From: Conexibacter sp. CPCC 206217
Lineage (GTDB): Bacteria > Actinomycetota > Thermoleophilia > Solirubrobacterales > Solirubrobacteraceae
Length of the DNA stretch: 64,000 nucleotides
Reading direction: 5' to 3'
Assembly (NCBI RefSeq): GCF_030646165.1
Contig: NZ_JAUTDO010000004.1
Coordinates: 124,001 to 188,000, forward strand
The notes beneath the pieces were generated by a model. It did no database searches. It was not told where the DNA came from and saw nothing but the letters and a program-made list of their open reading frames with translations. Shown piece by piece: positions 8,037 to 16,488 of this stretch (positions within the stretch are counted from its first letter, which is position 1; each line of letters begins with the position of its first letter). The position numbers and the translations under genes were made by a program.

Positions 8037-9617
8037 TCAGACCACCGTCCCCGGCTCGGCGTACTCGCCGTAGCGCACGACGCAGCGGTCCATGATCTCG
8101 CCGACGGTTGCCCCGGCGCGCAGCGCCAGCCGCATCGGGTCGATCGTGTCGCCGTCGCCGTCGAGCGCCGCGGTCAGCTCGTCCAGCCGCTGCTGAACGA
8201 GCGCCGCCGGTCGCGCCGCGCGGTGCGCGGCCAGCGCCGCCCGCTTGCGCGCGCCCATCGTGTTGTCGTGCTCGTGCAGGTCGAAGTCCGGGTCGGCGAG
8301 CGGCGGGCTGCCGGGCGTGTTGACGCCGACGACCATCCGCTGGCCGCTCTCCTCCTCGAGCTGGTAGCTGTACGCGGCGTCGGTGATCGCGCGCTGCATC
8401 AGCCCGTCCTCGATCGCCGCGATCGCGCCGCCGGCCTCGTCGACCTCGGCGAGCGTCGCGCGCATCTCGGCCAGCAGCCGGTCGGTCGTCGCCTCGACGT
8501 AGTAGCTGCCGCCGAGCGGGTCGACGACCTCCGGCAGCTTCGACTCGTAGGCGATCACCTGCTGCGTGTAGAGGCCCAGCAGCGACGAGTACTCCGACGG
8601 GATCTCGAACGCCTCGTCCATCCCCGCCACCAGCATCGCCTGGCAGCCGCCGAGCACCGCGCCGAGCGCCCCGAGCGTGTTGCGCACGAGGTTCAGCTCC
8701 GGGTACTGCGCGCGCAGGTTGAAGTTGCCGATCGCGGCCGAGAAGCGCAGCCGCTGACCGGACGGCGCCTCGACGCCGTAGCGGTCGCGCACCAGCTCGG
8801 CCCACAGCACGCGCGCGGCGCGGAACGCGCACGCCTCCTCCAACAGGTTCGAGTCGGCGAAGAAGAGGAACGAGAAGCGCGCGGTCGCGACCTCCATGTC
8901 GACGTCGCGCTCGCGCAGCGCGTCGAGGCACGCGCAGGCGCAGGCGAACGCGAACGCGAACTCGTGGATCACGGAGCCGCCGGCCTCGTAGACGAGCGTC
9001 CCGCGCAGGTTGACCGGATAGTAGGAGGGGGTGTGGCGCAGCGCGTACGCGTACGTGTCGGCCATCAGCCGCATCGCGCCCGCGGGCGGCACGCGCCACA
9101 GGCCGCGCGCGACGAACTCGATCAGCGGATCGTTGGAGAGCGTCCCGGTGAGGCGGTCCAGCGGCACGCCCTGCGCGTCGGCGGTCTCCAGCAGCAGCGC
9201 GAACATGACGGGCGCCGCGGCGTTGATGTTGAAGGTCGCGGCGGTCTCCCCGAGCGGGATCCCGTCGAACATCGCGATCACGTCGTCGAGCGTGTCGACC
9301 GCGACGCCGAGGCGCCCCGCGTCGTCGTTGGCGCGCGGGTCGTCGGAGTCGAGCCCGAGCTGCGTCGGCAGGTCGAACGCGGCGCTGATGCCGTGCTGGC
9401 CCTTCGCGATCAGCTGCTTCCAGCGCTCGTTCGTGTCCTCGGGCGTGCCGAAGCCGGCGTACTGCCGCATCCGCCACAGCCGCTCGCGGTACATCTCGGG
9501 GTGGATCCCGCGACGGAACGGGAAGCTGCCCGGCCGCTCGGCGGCGGCCGCGGGGTCGACGTCCTCGGCGGTGTAGAAGGCGCGTGTCGCACGCGCGCCG
9601 TCGGGATGGATCGTCAT
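8037..9617 (-). CDS. Coenzyme-B12-dependent acyl-CoA mutase A, large (catalytic) subunit, atypical
   Basis: The 526-aa protein is the TIM-barrel subunit of the methylmalonyl-CoA mutase family; the radical carbon-skeleton rearrangement needs the small subunit at 7553-8035. Family marks are RQYAGFGTPEDTNERW, ISAAFDLPTQLGLDSD, GTLSNDPLIEF, FLFFADSNLLEE, ELNLVRNTLGAL and DPLGGSYYVE. By eye alignment to methylmalonyl-CoA mutase, the Tyr (QYAGF) and Arg (AMRLM) that contact the substrate carboxylate are kept. The active-site His of GYHMQEAG is Leu here (RGTLVYEAG), and LRTHxQTSG has become LRFSAAIGN. Known methylmalonyl-, isobutyryl-, ethylmalonyl- and 2-hydroxyisobutyryl-CoA mutases keep QTSG, so this is a divergent class with an unpredicted substrate. 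A short alternating stretch FAFAFACACAC lies just after the changed His position. It overlaps MaoC (9614-10033) by ATGA. Confidence 0.88.
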   Translation of the reverse strand: MTIHPDGARATRAFYTAEDVDPAAAAERPGSFPFRRGIHPEMYRERLWRMRQYAGFGTPEDTNERWKQLIAKGQHGISAAFDLPTQLGLDSDDPRANDDAGRLGVAVDTLDDVIAMFDGIPLGETAATFNINAAAPVMFALLLETADAQGVPLDRLTGTLSNDPLIEFVARGLWRVPPAGAMRLMADTYAYALRHTPSYYPVNLRGTLVYEAGGSVIHEFAFAFACACACLDALRERDVDMEVATARFSFLFFADSNLLEEACAFRAARVLWAELVRDRYGVEAPSGQRLRFSAAIGNFNLRAQYPELNLVRNTLGALGAVLGGCQAMLVAGMDEAFEIPSEYSSLLGLYTQQVIAYESKLPEVVDPLGGSYYVEATTDRLLAEMRATLAEVDEAGGAIAAIEDGLMQRAITDAAYSYQLEEESGQRMVVGVNTPGSPPLADPDFDLHEHDNTMGARKRAALAAHRAARPAALVQQRLDELTAALDGDGDTIDPMRLALRAGATVGEIMDRCVVRYGEYAEPGTVV

Positions 9618-10033
9618 CGCGCGCGCTCCGGTCGGGCCAGCCGCGCCGTCGCGGTCACGCCGGCGCTGCCGTCAGGGAGCAGGACGGCGAGGCGGACGTC
9701 GCCGTCGCGCACGTCGCCGCGTGCGCCGCGAGCGCCGGACTCGGCGCCGCCGCTCTCCACCGGCTCCCCGCTCACGACGTACTCGACCCCCGGCCGCAGC
9801 GGGGCGCGGAAGCGCAGGTCGGCGAGCGAGCCGTGCGTCAGCCAGGCCGCGCCCCACTCGCGCAGCGCCCACTCGCTCAGCCACGCGATCGTCAGGTGGC
9901 CGTGCAGGATCGTGCCGCCGTAACGCGTCCCCGCCGCGTAGGCGGGGTCGACGTGCAGCGGATTGAGGTCGCCCGACAGCTCACCCCAGTCGTTCAGCGT
10001 CGCCTGGTCGACCTGCTTGGTCAGCGGATTCAT
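9614..10033 (-). CDS. MaoC-like enoyl-CoA hydratase, catalytic half
   Basis: This is a 139-aa hot-dog protein with the MaoC active-site motif SGDLNPLHVDPAYA, in which Asp and His form the hydratase dyad. GGTILHGHLTIAWLSE follows, which lines the substrate tunnel. It should add water to an enoyl-CoA. The adjacent gene upstream (10030-10500) is a hot-dog half without the His, so the two probably form a heteromeric hydratase like ChsH1/ChsH2-type two-gene MaoC enzymes. The last ~30 residues are Gly/Arg-rich. ATGA overlaps join it to both neighbours. Confidence 0.82.
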   Translation of the reverse strand: MNPLTKQVDQATLNDWGELSGDLNPLHVDPAYAAGTRYGGTILHGHLTIAWLSEWALREWGAAWLTHGSLADLRFRAPLRPGVEYVVSGEPVESGGAESGARGARGDVRDGDVRLAVLLPDGSAGVTATARLARPERAR

Positions 10034-10500
10034 CTGCCATCTCCCTCAGGCCAGCGCGCATCGATCGTGACCGCGCCGGCGCGCGCGCCCGCCGCCGTGT
10101 GCGCCTCGCAGGCGAGCAGCACGCGGCGTCTGGGATCGTCCGGCTCGTGCTCGGCGACGCGCGCCGACAGCGTCAGCGTCTCGCCGACCGGCACCGCCGC
10201 GGTGAACGCGAGCTGCTGGCCGGCCATCACGCCGCCGGGCAGCATCCGGTGGCGCGCGAGGTAGGAGCGGCGCGCCCACACGCCCGCGAGGCCTGGCGGC
10301 ATCGCGGGTCCGTCGAGTCCGGCCGCGCGGGCGGCGCGGGCGTCGTCGTAGAGCGGGTTGTCGTCGCCGGTCAGCGCGACGTACGCGCGCACCAGCTCCG
10401 GCGTGACGGGGAACTGCTGCGCGTCGAACTCGCGTCCGGCGTACAGCGAGGCGTAGGGCAGCGGTGGCAGGCGATCAGCGGCGGGCGTCCGTGAGCTCAC
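10030..10500 (-). CDS. MaoC-like hot-dog protein, non-catalytic half
   Basis: This 156-aa protein has the N-terminal MaoC/FAS1-dehydratase-like hot-dog fold: FPVTPELVRAYVALTGDDNP, then a VMAGQQLAFTAAVPVGETL strand. In the position of the catalytic His (NPxHxD) it has Tyr (NPLYDD), so on its own it should be inactive. It probably completes the acyl-CoA tunnel of the catalytic half encoded next (9614-10033). It overlaps the lyase gene upstream by 26 bases, which is longer than the usual 4-base overlaps in this operon. Confidence 0.78.
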   Translation of the reverse strand: MSSRTPAADRLPPLPYASLYAGREFDAQQFPVTPELVRAYVALTGDDNPLYDDARAARAAGLDGPAMPPGLAGVWARRSYLARHRMLPGGVMAGQQLAFTAAVPVGETLTLSARVAEHEPDDPRRRVLLACEAHTAAGARAGAVTIDARWPEGDGR

Positions 10501-11377
10501 GGCTGCGCACCTCCTTCAGGACGTGGGTGATGTCGCGGGCCGCCGCGCTCAGCGCGGCGGCGTCGAGGTCGGTGGCGACGCCGGCGCGGTGCAGCGCCGC
10601 GACGACCAGCTCGGTCGGGACGTTGCCGGGCGCGTGCGGGACGAACGGGCAGGCGCCGAGGCCGCTCGTGGAGGCGTCGACGAGCGTCGCGCCGGCGTCG
10701 ATCGCGGCGAGCACGTCGCCGACCGCGCCGGGGCCGCCGTGCAGGTGGATCCCGAGCGGGATGACGGGCAGCTCGAACGCGAGCCGGCCGACGAGCGCGG
10801 CGACCTCGCCGTCCTTGGCGACGCCGATCGTGTCGGCGACGAAGAGGCTCTCGGCGGCCGACTGCGCAAGCTGGGACGCGAGCGCGGAGACCGTCTCGGG
10901 CGCGACCGCGCCCTCGAACGGACAGCCGAACGCGCCGCCGATCGTGACCGAGCTGCGCACGCCCGCGGCGTGCGCCTGCGCGACGACGGCCAGCACCTCG
11001 GCGAGCGCCGCGTCGCGGTCCATCCCGAAGTTCTCGCGTGAGAGCGTGTCGGTGCTCGCGACGGCGAGCGAGACCTCCTGCGCGCCGGCGGCGAGCGCAC
11101 GCTCGAGCCCGCGGCGGTTCGGCACGAAGACCGATCGCACGAGCCCGTCGAGGTCGCGCTCGGCGAGCTGCGCGAGCAGCTCCTGCGCGTCGGCGAACTG
11201 CGGCAGCTTGCGCGGGTGGACCATCGAGCTGACCTCGATCCAGCGCAGCCCGGCCTGCCACAGGCGCTCGACGATCGCGAGCTTCGTCGCGGTCGGGATC
11301 AGCGCGCGCTCGTCCTGGAAGCCGTCGCGCGGCAGCACCTCGCGCACGGACACGGGCCTGGGCACGGCGGCGGCCAT
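10475..11377 (-). CDS. Hydroxymethylglutaryl-CoA lyase-like enzyme
   Basis: The 300-aa protein belongs to the HMGL/DRE-TIM family and should make a retro-Claisen cleavage of a 3-hydroxy-3-alkyl-acyl-CoA carrying a terminal carboxylate. Visible are LPRDGFQDE (the Arg-Asp pair of VGPRDGLQNE), metal-binding HxH as GIHLHGG, and the Cys loop GLGACPFVPHAPGN (human GLGGCPYAKGASGN) with the catalytic Cys and the metal-binding Asn. The usual HCHDT is HLHGG, so it has some drift at the metal site. The ATG at 11377 overlaps the LLM gene stop by one base (TGATG). In this operon it may act after MaoC hydration to cut the rearranged skeleton; true HMG-CoA cleavage (leucine pathway) is an alternative. Confidence 0.82.
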   Translation of the reverse strand: MAAAVPRPVSVREVLPRDGFQDERALIPTATKLAIVERLWQAGLRWIEVSSMVHPRKLPQFADAQELLAQLAERDLDGLVRSVFVPNRRGLERALAAGAQEVSLAVASTDTLSRENFGMDRDAALAEVLAVVAQAHAAGVRSSVTIGGAFGCPFEGAVAPETVSALASQLAQSAAESLFVADTIGVAKDGEVAALVGRLAFELPVIPLGIHLHGGPGAVGDVLAAIDAGATLVDASTSGLGACPFVPHAPGNVPTELVVAALHRAGVATDLDAAALSAAARDITHVLKEVRSRELTDARR

Positions 11378-12339
11378 CAGACGCCGACCCCCGCGACGAC
11401 GTCCGCGAGCAGCTCCAACTGGCGCATCAGGACCGGCAGGTTGGGGTTCGGCAGGTCGATCGCGAGGCGTTCGAGACCGAGCGAGGCATAGCCGCCCAGC
11501 AGCTCCTCCAGCTCGCCGCGCTCGAGCGCGCGGCGGCGCCCCTGCGGGCCGCCGGCGGCGGCCGGGTCGACGATCCGCGTCACCATCGAGAGGCTGACGG
11601 GCACCGGCTCGCGCCCGACGGAGGCGGCGTACTCCTCCATGTAGGCGATCCCGCGGCCGAGGTGCTCGGGCGCCACGTGCGCCGGCAGCCAACCGTCGCC
11701 GCGGTCGACGGCGCGGCGGATCGCGGCTCTGGAGCCGCCGCCGATCAGGAACGGCGGCATCGGCCGCTGCACCGGCTCGATCAGCGGCAGCACCGACGGC
11801 AGCTTCACGGTCGGCCCGTCGAAGCTCGTCTCTCTGCCGCGCAGCAGTGCGCGCATCACGTCGATGTACTCGTCGGTCCGTCTGCCGCGCTCGCGGTAGG
11901 GGATCCCGAGCGCGTCGAACTCGGCCGCGACGTGGCCGGCGCCGATCCCGAAGACCATCCGCCCGCCCGACAGCACGTCGAGCGTGCCGAGCATCTTCGC
12001 CTGCGCGACCGGATCGCGGTACGGCAGCACGACGATCCCGCTGGCCAGCTCGACGCGCTCGGTGATCCCGGCGAGGAAGCCCCACAGCGCGTAGGGATCG
12101 AGCCACCAGTTCTCCTCGCCGTAGTACTCGACGGCGCTGAACGCCTCGTTGCCGTAGTCGTCCGGGTTCAGCCACGACGCCTGCAGCTCGACCGGCGAGC
12201 TGTCGCCGGTCGGCGCGACGAGATGGTCCTGCACCCACAGCGAGCCGAAGCCGAGCTGCTCCGCCGCGGTCGCGATCTGCCGCACCGCCTCGCCGCCGAT
12301 CCAACGGCGATAGCAGGGAATCCACACACCGACTCTCAC
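11377..12339 (-). CDS. LLM-class (F420- or FMN-dependent) oxidoreductase
   Basis: The 320-aa protein has the luciferase-like monooxygenase TIM barrel: N-terminal VGVWIPCYRRWIGGE, EQLGFGSLWVQDH, ELASGIVVLPYRDPVAQAKM, TLDVLSGGRMVFGIGAGH, and PPFLIGGGSRAAIRRA. Cofactor choice between F420 and FMN cannot be decided by eye; actinobacterial members with RDPVAQAK and GGRMxxGIGAG are often F420-dependent. It sits inside the mutase operon between the crotonase and the lyase. It may therefore carry out a redox step on the acyl-CoA or precursor. It overlaps the crotonase upstream by 4 bases (12336-12339). Confidence 0.82.
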   Translation of the reverse strand: MRVGVWIPCYRRWIGGEAVRQIATAAEQLGFGSLWVQDHLVAPTGDSSPVELQASWLNPDDYGNEAFSAVEYYGEENWWLDPYALWGFLAGITERVELASGIVVLPYRDPVAQAKMLGTLDVLSGGRMVFGIGAGHVAAEFDALGIPYRERGRRTDEYIDVMRALLRGRETSFDGPTVKLPSVLPLIEPVQRPMPPFLIGGGSRAAIRRAVDRGDGWLPAHVAPEHLGRGIAYMEEYAASVGREPVPVSLSMVTRIVDPAAAGGPQGRRRALERGELEELLGGYASLGLERLAIDLPNPNLPVLMRQLELLADVVAGVGV

Positions 12340-13100
12340 GCAAGCTCCTCCTCGGCACTGCTTTGCACGACGTCCTGCGGCCGCGGGTCAGCGGCGTCCT
12401 GCTGCTCGCTCGCGAACGACTGCGAGCCCAAGATCTCCAGTTGCTGAGCGGTGCGCTCGCGGGCCGCCTCGGTGCGGAAGCGCGCCTGCCAGGAGCGGCG
12501 GGCGGCGTCGGTCACCTGCGGGCGCGCGGCGGCGATCGCGCACCAGCGCTCGACGGCGGCGTCGAGCCGGCCGCCGTCGACCGCCTCCGTCGCGAGGCTC
12601 ATCGCGACCGCGTCGGCCGCCGTCACGCGCGCGCCCGTCAGCCCCATCTCCAGGCTGCGCCGCGCCCCCGCGAACGGCTCCACGTACGGCAGCACACCGG
12701 ACGGGAACAGCCCGATCTGCAGCTCCGGCAGCGCCAGCCAGGCATCGTGCGCCATCACCGCGACCGGGCAGATCGCCGCGACCGCGACGCCCGCGCCGAG
12801 CGCCGGCCCGTCGAGCGCGGCGATCCAGAACAGCGGCCGCTCCAGCAGCAGCGCGAAGAAGCGATCCGCGGCGGGACGGTCGCGCTCGGCGATCGCCTCG
12901 CCGAGGTCGTTGCCGGCGCAGAAGATCGGCGGATCGGCGCGCAGCAGCGCGACGCTGACGCCCGCGTCCTCGAACGCGTCGACCGCCCGCTCCGCCTCGT
13001 CGACGAGCGCGTGGCTGAGCGCGTTGCGCTTCGCCGGCCGCGTCAGCCGCAGCTCGCCGATGCCGTCGGGGCGCACGCGGCTGGTGACGAGCGGGGTCAT
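12336..13100 (-). CDS. Enoyl-CoA hydratase/isomerase (crotonase) family protein 1
   Basis: The 254-aa crotonase-fold protein has LTRPAKRNALSHALVDE, the oxyanion loop FCAGNDLGEA, and ALDGPALGAGVAVAAIC. Compared with rat enoyl-CoA hydratase, the first catalytic Glu (CELAM) is replaced, while the second is kept in LPELQIGLFP. It may be an isomerase or a specialised hydratase rather than a classical one. The C-terminal ~30 residues are acidic and Gln-rich. Start: ATG at 13100 with GGAGCG five bases upstream is preferred over an in-frame GTG at 13118. A 79-base gap, the only one of any size inside the operon, separates it from the ligase gene upstream. Confidence 0.8.
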   Translation of the reverse strand: MTPLVTSRVRPDGIGELRLTRPAKRNALSHALVDEAERAVDAFEDAGVSVALLRADPPIFCAGNDLGEAIAERDRPAADRFFALLLERPLFWIAALDGPALGAGVAVAAICPVAVMAHDAWLALPELQIGLFPSGVLPYVEPFAGARRSLEMGLTGARVTAADAVAMSLATEAVDGGRLDAAVERWCAIAAARPQVTDAARRSWQARFRTEAARERTAQQLEILGSQSFASEQQDAADPRPQDVVQSSAEEELA

Positions 13101-13179
13101 GCCACGCTCCGTTCGCACGCGACCGTGGCGAGCGTCGCCCGCGTGGGTGTCGCGCCCGTCCGCGAGTCCGTCGTGCGCG

Positions 13180-14814
13180 TCATGCGTAGCGCTCCTTCAG
13201 CGTGCGCTTGTCGAGCTTGCCGTTGGGCAGCAGCGGCAGCTGCTCCTCGACGAGCAGGTGCTTCGGCGTCTTGAAGCTGGCGATCCTGCCGTGGCAGAAC
13301 GTCTCGACGTCGGCGAGCTTCAGGTCTGCCCCCGGAACCGGCTGCACGACCGCCGCCGGGACCTCGCCGAGCCGCTCGTCCGGCACGCCGATGACGGCGA
13401 CCTCGGCGATCAGCGGATGACCGCGCAGGAACTCCTCGACCTCCGCGGCGGAGACGTTCTCGCCGCCCGGCTTGATCATGTCCTTCACGCGGCCGGCGAA
13501 CACGAGCCGCCCGTCCGCGCCGCGCCGCGCGAGGTCGCCGGTGCGCAGCCAGCCGTCTGGCGTGAAGGCGGCAGCGGTCGCGTTCGGATCGCCGCGGTAC
13601 CCGCGCAGGAGCTGGCGCCCGCGGACCTCGATCTCGCCCTCACCCGCCAGCCGGATCTGCGCCCCCGGTGCCGGCCAGCCGATGCCGCTCGCGCGCTGCG
13701 CGACCGGTTCCTGAAGCGAACCGGCGGCGACGAGGCCGAACTCGCTCATGCCGTAGACGGGGACGATTCCCTCGACGCCCATCTCGCTCGCGATCCGCTC
13801 GATCACCGTCGGCGGCGCGGCCGCCCAGCCCTTGCGCAGCCGCAGTTCGCCGAGCAGCCCGGCGGCCCTCGCGGCGTCGATCTGCATCGTGAACATCGCC
13901 GCGTGGCCCTGCTGCGCGGTGCAGCCGGCGGCGATCATCTGGCGGACGCTGCCGAGCGCGTCGTAGCGGCGCGGGATCACCATCCGCGCCCCGCTCACAT
14001 ACGCCCCCGGACCCGTGCAGATCGACCCGCCGACGTGGTAGAACGGCAGCGCGCTGTAGATGACGTCCTCGGCCGTGTAGCCCGCCGCCGAGACGACCTG
14101 GAAGGCCGTCGCAAGCAGCGCGTCGTGCGTCAGCTCGACCCCCTTCGGAGCGGCCGTCGAGCCGGACGTGTACTGGATCAGCGCGAGGTCGGAGGGAGCG
14201 ACCGACGGCCGCGAGGGGATGCCGCCGACGGCGCGTGCCGCGCGGCCGCGCGCGAGCAGATCGGCCGCGAGGACCGTCCCGGCGGGGGCGGTGCCGACCG
14301 CGTCACGCTCAGCCGCCGCGTCGTCGTCCGCGATCACGTGGATCGCGGGCGTGTCGAGCTGCCCCAGCGCCTCCGCCGCCAGCGACGCGAACGGCGACCG
14401 CTCCGTGTCGGCCTCGCTGATCAGCAGCCGCGGGCGGCAGTTGCGCAGGACCTGCGCCAGCTCGTGGCTGCGGTAGCGGGTGTTGATGCCGGCCATCACG
14501 GCGCCGGCCTCGGCGATCGCGAGCTGCACGACCGGCCACAGCGGGTCCGATCCGAGCGCGACGGCGACCACGTCGCCGGGCAGCACGCCGGCCGCGACGA
14601 GCGCGTCTGCCCACTCCGCCGCCGCGGCGCGCGCGCCGCCGAGCGTCAGCTCGACGCCGGCGTCCGGGTAGCTCCACGCGACCGACTGCTCGCCGTGGAG
14701 CGCGATCGCACGCTCCAACGCGGCGGGGATCGTCAGTCGCGGCCACGCCTCTTCCCGCCAGGGCAGGGGCGTGCCGCCGTCCACGGCGACCGGGACGGGC
14801 TCATGCACGGACAC
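13180..14814 (-). CDS. AMP-forming acyl-CoA synthetase B
   Basis: The 544-aa ANL-family ligase has YTSGSTAAPKGVELTH (A3), PVYGMSEFG (A5), RTGDLARRG (A8), DMIKPGGENVSAAEVEEFL and LPNGKLDKRTLKERYA with the catalytic Lys (A10). It is clearly different from ligase A at 5979-7556, so the operon carries two acid-activating enzymes, in line with two entry points or two acid intermediates. Its first 14 bases overlap the end of the CoA-transferase gene upstream. The substrate is unknown. Confidence 0.88.
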   Translation of the reverse strand: MSVHEPVPVAVDGGTPLPWREEAWPRLTIPAALERAIALHGEQSVAWSYPDAGVELTLGGARAAAAEWADALVAAGVLPGDVVAVALGSDPLWPVVQLAIAEAGAVMAGINTRYRSHELAQVLRNCRPRLLISEADTERSPFASLAAEALGQLDTPAIHVIADDDAAAERDAVGTAPAGTVLAADLLARGRAARAVGGIPSRPSVAPSDLALIQYTSGSTAAPKGVELTHDALLATAFQVVSAAGYTAEDVIYSALPFYHVGGSICTGPGAYVSGARMVIPRRYDALGSVRQMIAAGCTAQQGHAAMFTMQIDAARAAGLLGELRLRKGWAAAPPTVIERIASEMGVEGIVPVYGMSEFGLVAAGSLQEPVAQRASGIGWPAPGAQIRLAGEGEIEVRGRQLLRGYRGDPNATAAAFTPDGWLRTGDLARRGADGRLVFAGRVKDMIKPGGENVSAAEVEEFLRGHPLIAEVAVIGVPDERLGEVPAAVVQPVPGADLKLADVETFCHGRIASFKTPKHLLVEEQLPLLPNGKLDKRTLKERYA

Positions 14815-16063
14815 GCACTCTCTCCTCTCCCACCGCGCGCTCCAGCTCCTCGCGGAACGCGGGCGCGGCGATCTCGATCAGGGCTGCGGCGCGCTGCGCG
14901 AGCGTGCGGCCGCGCAGGTCCGCGACGCCGTGCTCGGTGACGATCACCTGGACGGCGTGGCGCGGGGCGGTCACCGGCGTGCCGGTCAACAGCGCGGGCA
15001 CGATCGCGGAGACCGTCCCGCCGCGCGCGGTCGAGCGCAGCGCGACGATCGACAGGCCGCCGTCGGACAGCGTCGCGGCGTCGAGGAAGTCGAACGAGCC
15101 GCCCGGCCCGCTGACCTGCCGCCCGCCCGCGAACTCGGCGTTGACCTGCCCGTGCAGGTCGACCTCGACGGCTCCGTTGACCGACACGAAGCGGGGGATC
15201 GCCGCCAGCCGCGGGACCGACAGGATCTCCGCGATCGGGTACTGCTCGATCGTCGGCTGCTCGTGCGCGTAGCGGTACAGCAGCTCGGAGCCCAGCAGCT
15301 CGCCGCCGACGAACGCGCCGGGCCGGTCGAGCGTGCGCAGCAGCGGCACCATCGCGTCGATCCCCATCCCGAACAGGCGCAGACCCGGCGGCGGCTCCTG
15401 CGCCCAGTGCGTCACGAGCGCCTCCGGCACCCCGCCGAGGCCGATCTGCACGGTCGCGTCGTCGGGCACCAGCTCGCGCAGGTGCGCCGCTATCGCCGCT
15501 TCGGCGTCGGACGGCTGCCGCGCCACGTGCGTCGGCAGCGGATGCTCGGCGTCGACCAGCGCCGCGAAACGCTCGACCGGCACGCGCGTGCGACCGCGCG
15601 TGACCGGCATCTCCGGATTGACCTCGGCGATCACCGTCGGCACGTGGTCGAGCGCGCCGAGCGCGTAGCTGACGGAGGCGCCGAAGCTGACGTGGCCGTC
15701 GCGGTCCGGGGGCGAGACGACGGTGAGGAAGACGTCGGGCGCGAGCCGCTCGATCGCGCGCGGGACGGCGCCGCCGCGCACGAGGTGGAAGCCGACGTCG
15801 CCGCGGGCGACGTCGTCGCGGATCGGAGGGGTGACGTGCCAGGTGTCATAGCTCGCGTGGCCGCTGCGGACCGCGTCGATGAAGTCGTACCCGCCCAGCT
15901 GCATCCCACCGCACAGGCGAATCCCCGCGAGCCGATCCCGCTGCTGCGCAAGCGCCCGCTGCAAGGTGGTCGCGGCGCCCGCGGCGGTGCCGAGCAGGAC
16001 GCGCCGGCCCGGCTCGACGTGGCGTTCGAGCGCTGCGGCGGCGGTCGTGGTGGCGACGCTCAT
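14801..16063 (-). CDS. Acetyl-CoA hydrolase/4-hydroxybutyrate-type CoA-transferase
   Basis: The 420-aa protein belongs to the family-I CoA-transferase/acetyl-CoA hydrolase group, which moves CoA between acids through a glutamyl-CoA thioester. Recognisable blocks are LTVVSPPDRDGHVSFGASVS, VQIGLGGVPEALV, FGMGIDAMVPLL, SVNGAVEVDLHGQVNAEF, GGRQVSGPGGSFDFLDAA and VIVTEHGVADLRGRTL, the family's usual order. It gives the pathway a ligase-independent way to activate its acid. Start: ATG at 16063 with AGGAGGG upstream; the upstream open extension in frame is a shadow of the next gene. It overlaps the small subunit of mutase B by 4 bases. Confidence 0.87.
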   Translation of the reverse strand: MSVATTTAAAALERHVEPGRRVLLGTAAGAATTLQRALAQQRDRLAGIRLCGGMQLGGYDFIDAVRSGHASYDTWHVTPPIRDDVARGDVGFHLVRGGAVPRAIERLAPDVFLTVVSPPDRDGHVSFGASVSYALGALDHVPTVIAEVNPEMPVTRGRTRVPVERFAALVDAEHPLPTHVARQPSDAEAAIAAHLRELVPDDATVQIGLGGVPEALVTHWAQEPPPGLRLFGMGIDAMVPLLRTLDRPGAFVGGELLGSELLYRYAHEQPTIEQYPIAEILSVPRLAAIPRFVSVNGAVEVDLHGQVNAEFAGGRQVSGPGGSFDFLDAATLSDGGLSIVALRSTARGGTVSAIVPALLTGTPVTAPRHAVQVIVTEHGVADLRGRTLAQRAAALIEIAAPAFREELERAVGEERVRVRA

Positions 16064-16488
16064 CGCGCGCCCTCCTGGTCCCGCTGGGCGGCGGAGCGAG
16101 CCGCTCCCGCATCCCGCTCCGCCGCCCAAGCCACGATCTCGTCCAACCGCGACCCGACCGGGAACACCGCGCCGCAGCCGAGCGCCAACAAGCGCTCGAC
16201 GTCGCGGTCCGGGATCGTCCCGCCGACGATCACGTCGCAACTCGCGTCCTGCGCCCGCAGCCGCTCGATCACCTCCGCCGTCAGGCCGAGATGGCCGCCC
16301 GCGAGGATGCTCAGGCCGACGACGTCGACATCCTCCTCCAGCGCCGCGCGCGCGATCGCGTCGGGGGACCAGAAGCGGCCGGTCAGGACGACCTCGTGAC
16401 CGGCGTCGCGCAGCGCGCGACCGAGCACGTGGACGCCGCGGTCGTGACCGTCGAGGCCCGGCTTCGCCAACAGGATCCGCACGCTCAC
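16060..16488 (-). CDS. Cobalamin-binding small subunit of acyl-CoA mutase B
   Basis: The 142-aa B12-binding subunit starts at GTG 16488, which overlaps the stop of the large subunit (GTGA). Motifs are complete: LDGHDRG (cobalt-ligating His), GLSILAGG (SxL) and VIVGGTIPD (GG). It is a paralogue of the subunit at 7553-8035 but diverges outside the motifs, which argues that each small subunit serves its own large subunit. Lengths of 135-160 aa match IcmB/HcmB. Confidence 0.9.
   Translation of the reverse strand: MSVRILLAKPGLDGHDRGVHVLGRALRDAGHEVVLTGRFWSPDAIARAALEEDVDVVGLSILAGGHLGLTAEVIERLRAQDASCDVIVGGTIPDRDVERLLALGCGAVFPVGSRLDEIVAWAAERDAGAARSAAQRDQEGAR

Noticed and set aside
10475-12358. A 627-codon fusion of an upstream domain with the HMG-CoA-lyase-like protein
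   Set aside because: The N-terminal half is an out-of-frame reading of the LLM gene. The lyase starts at ATG 11377 with a TGATG junction.
13101-13179. Internal promoter or small gene in the 79-base gap of the mutase operon
   Set aside because: I see no -35/-10 pair, no palindrome and no ORF with a ribosome-binding site; it is treated as an untranslated spacer.
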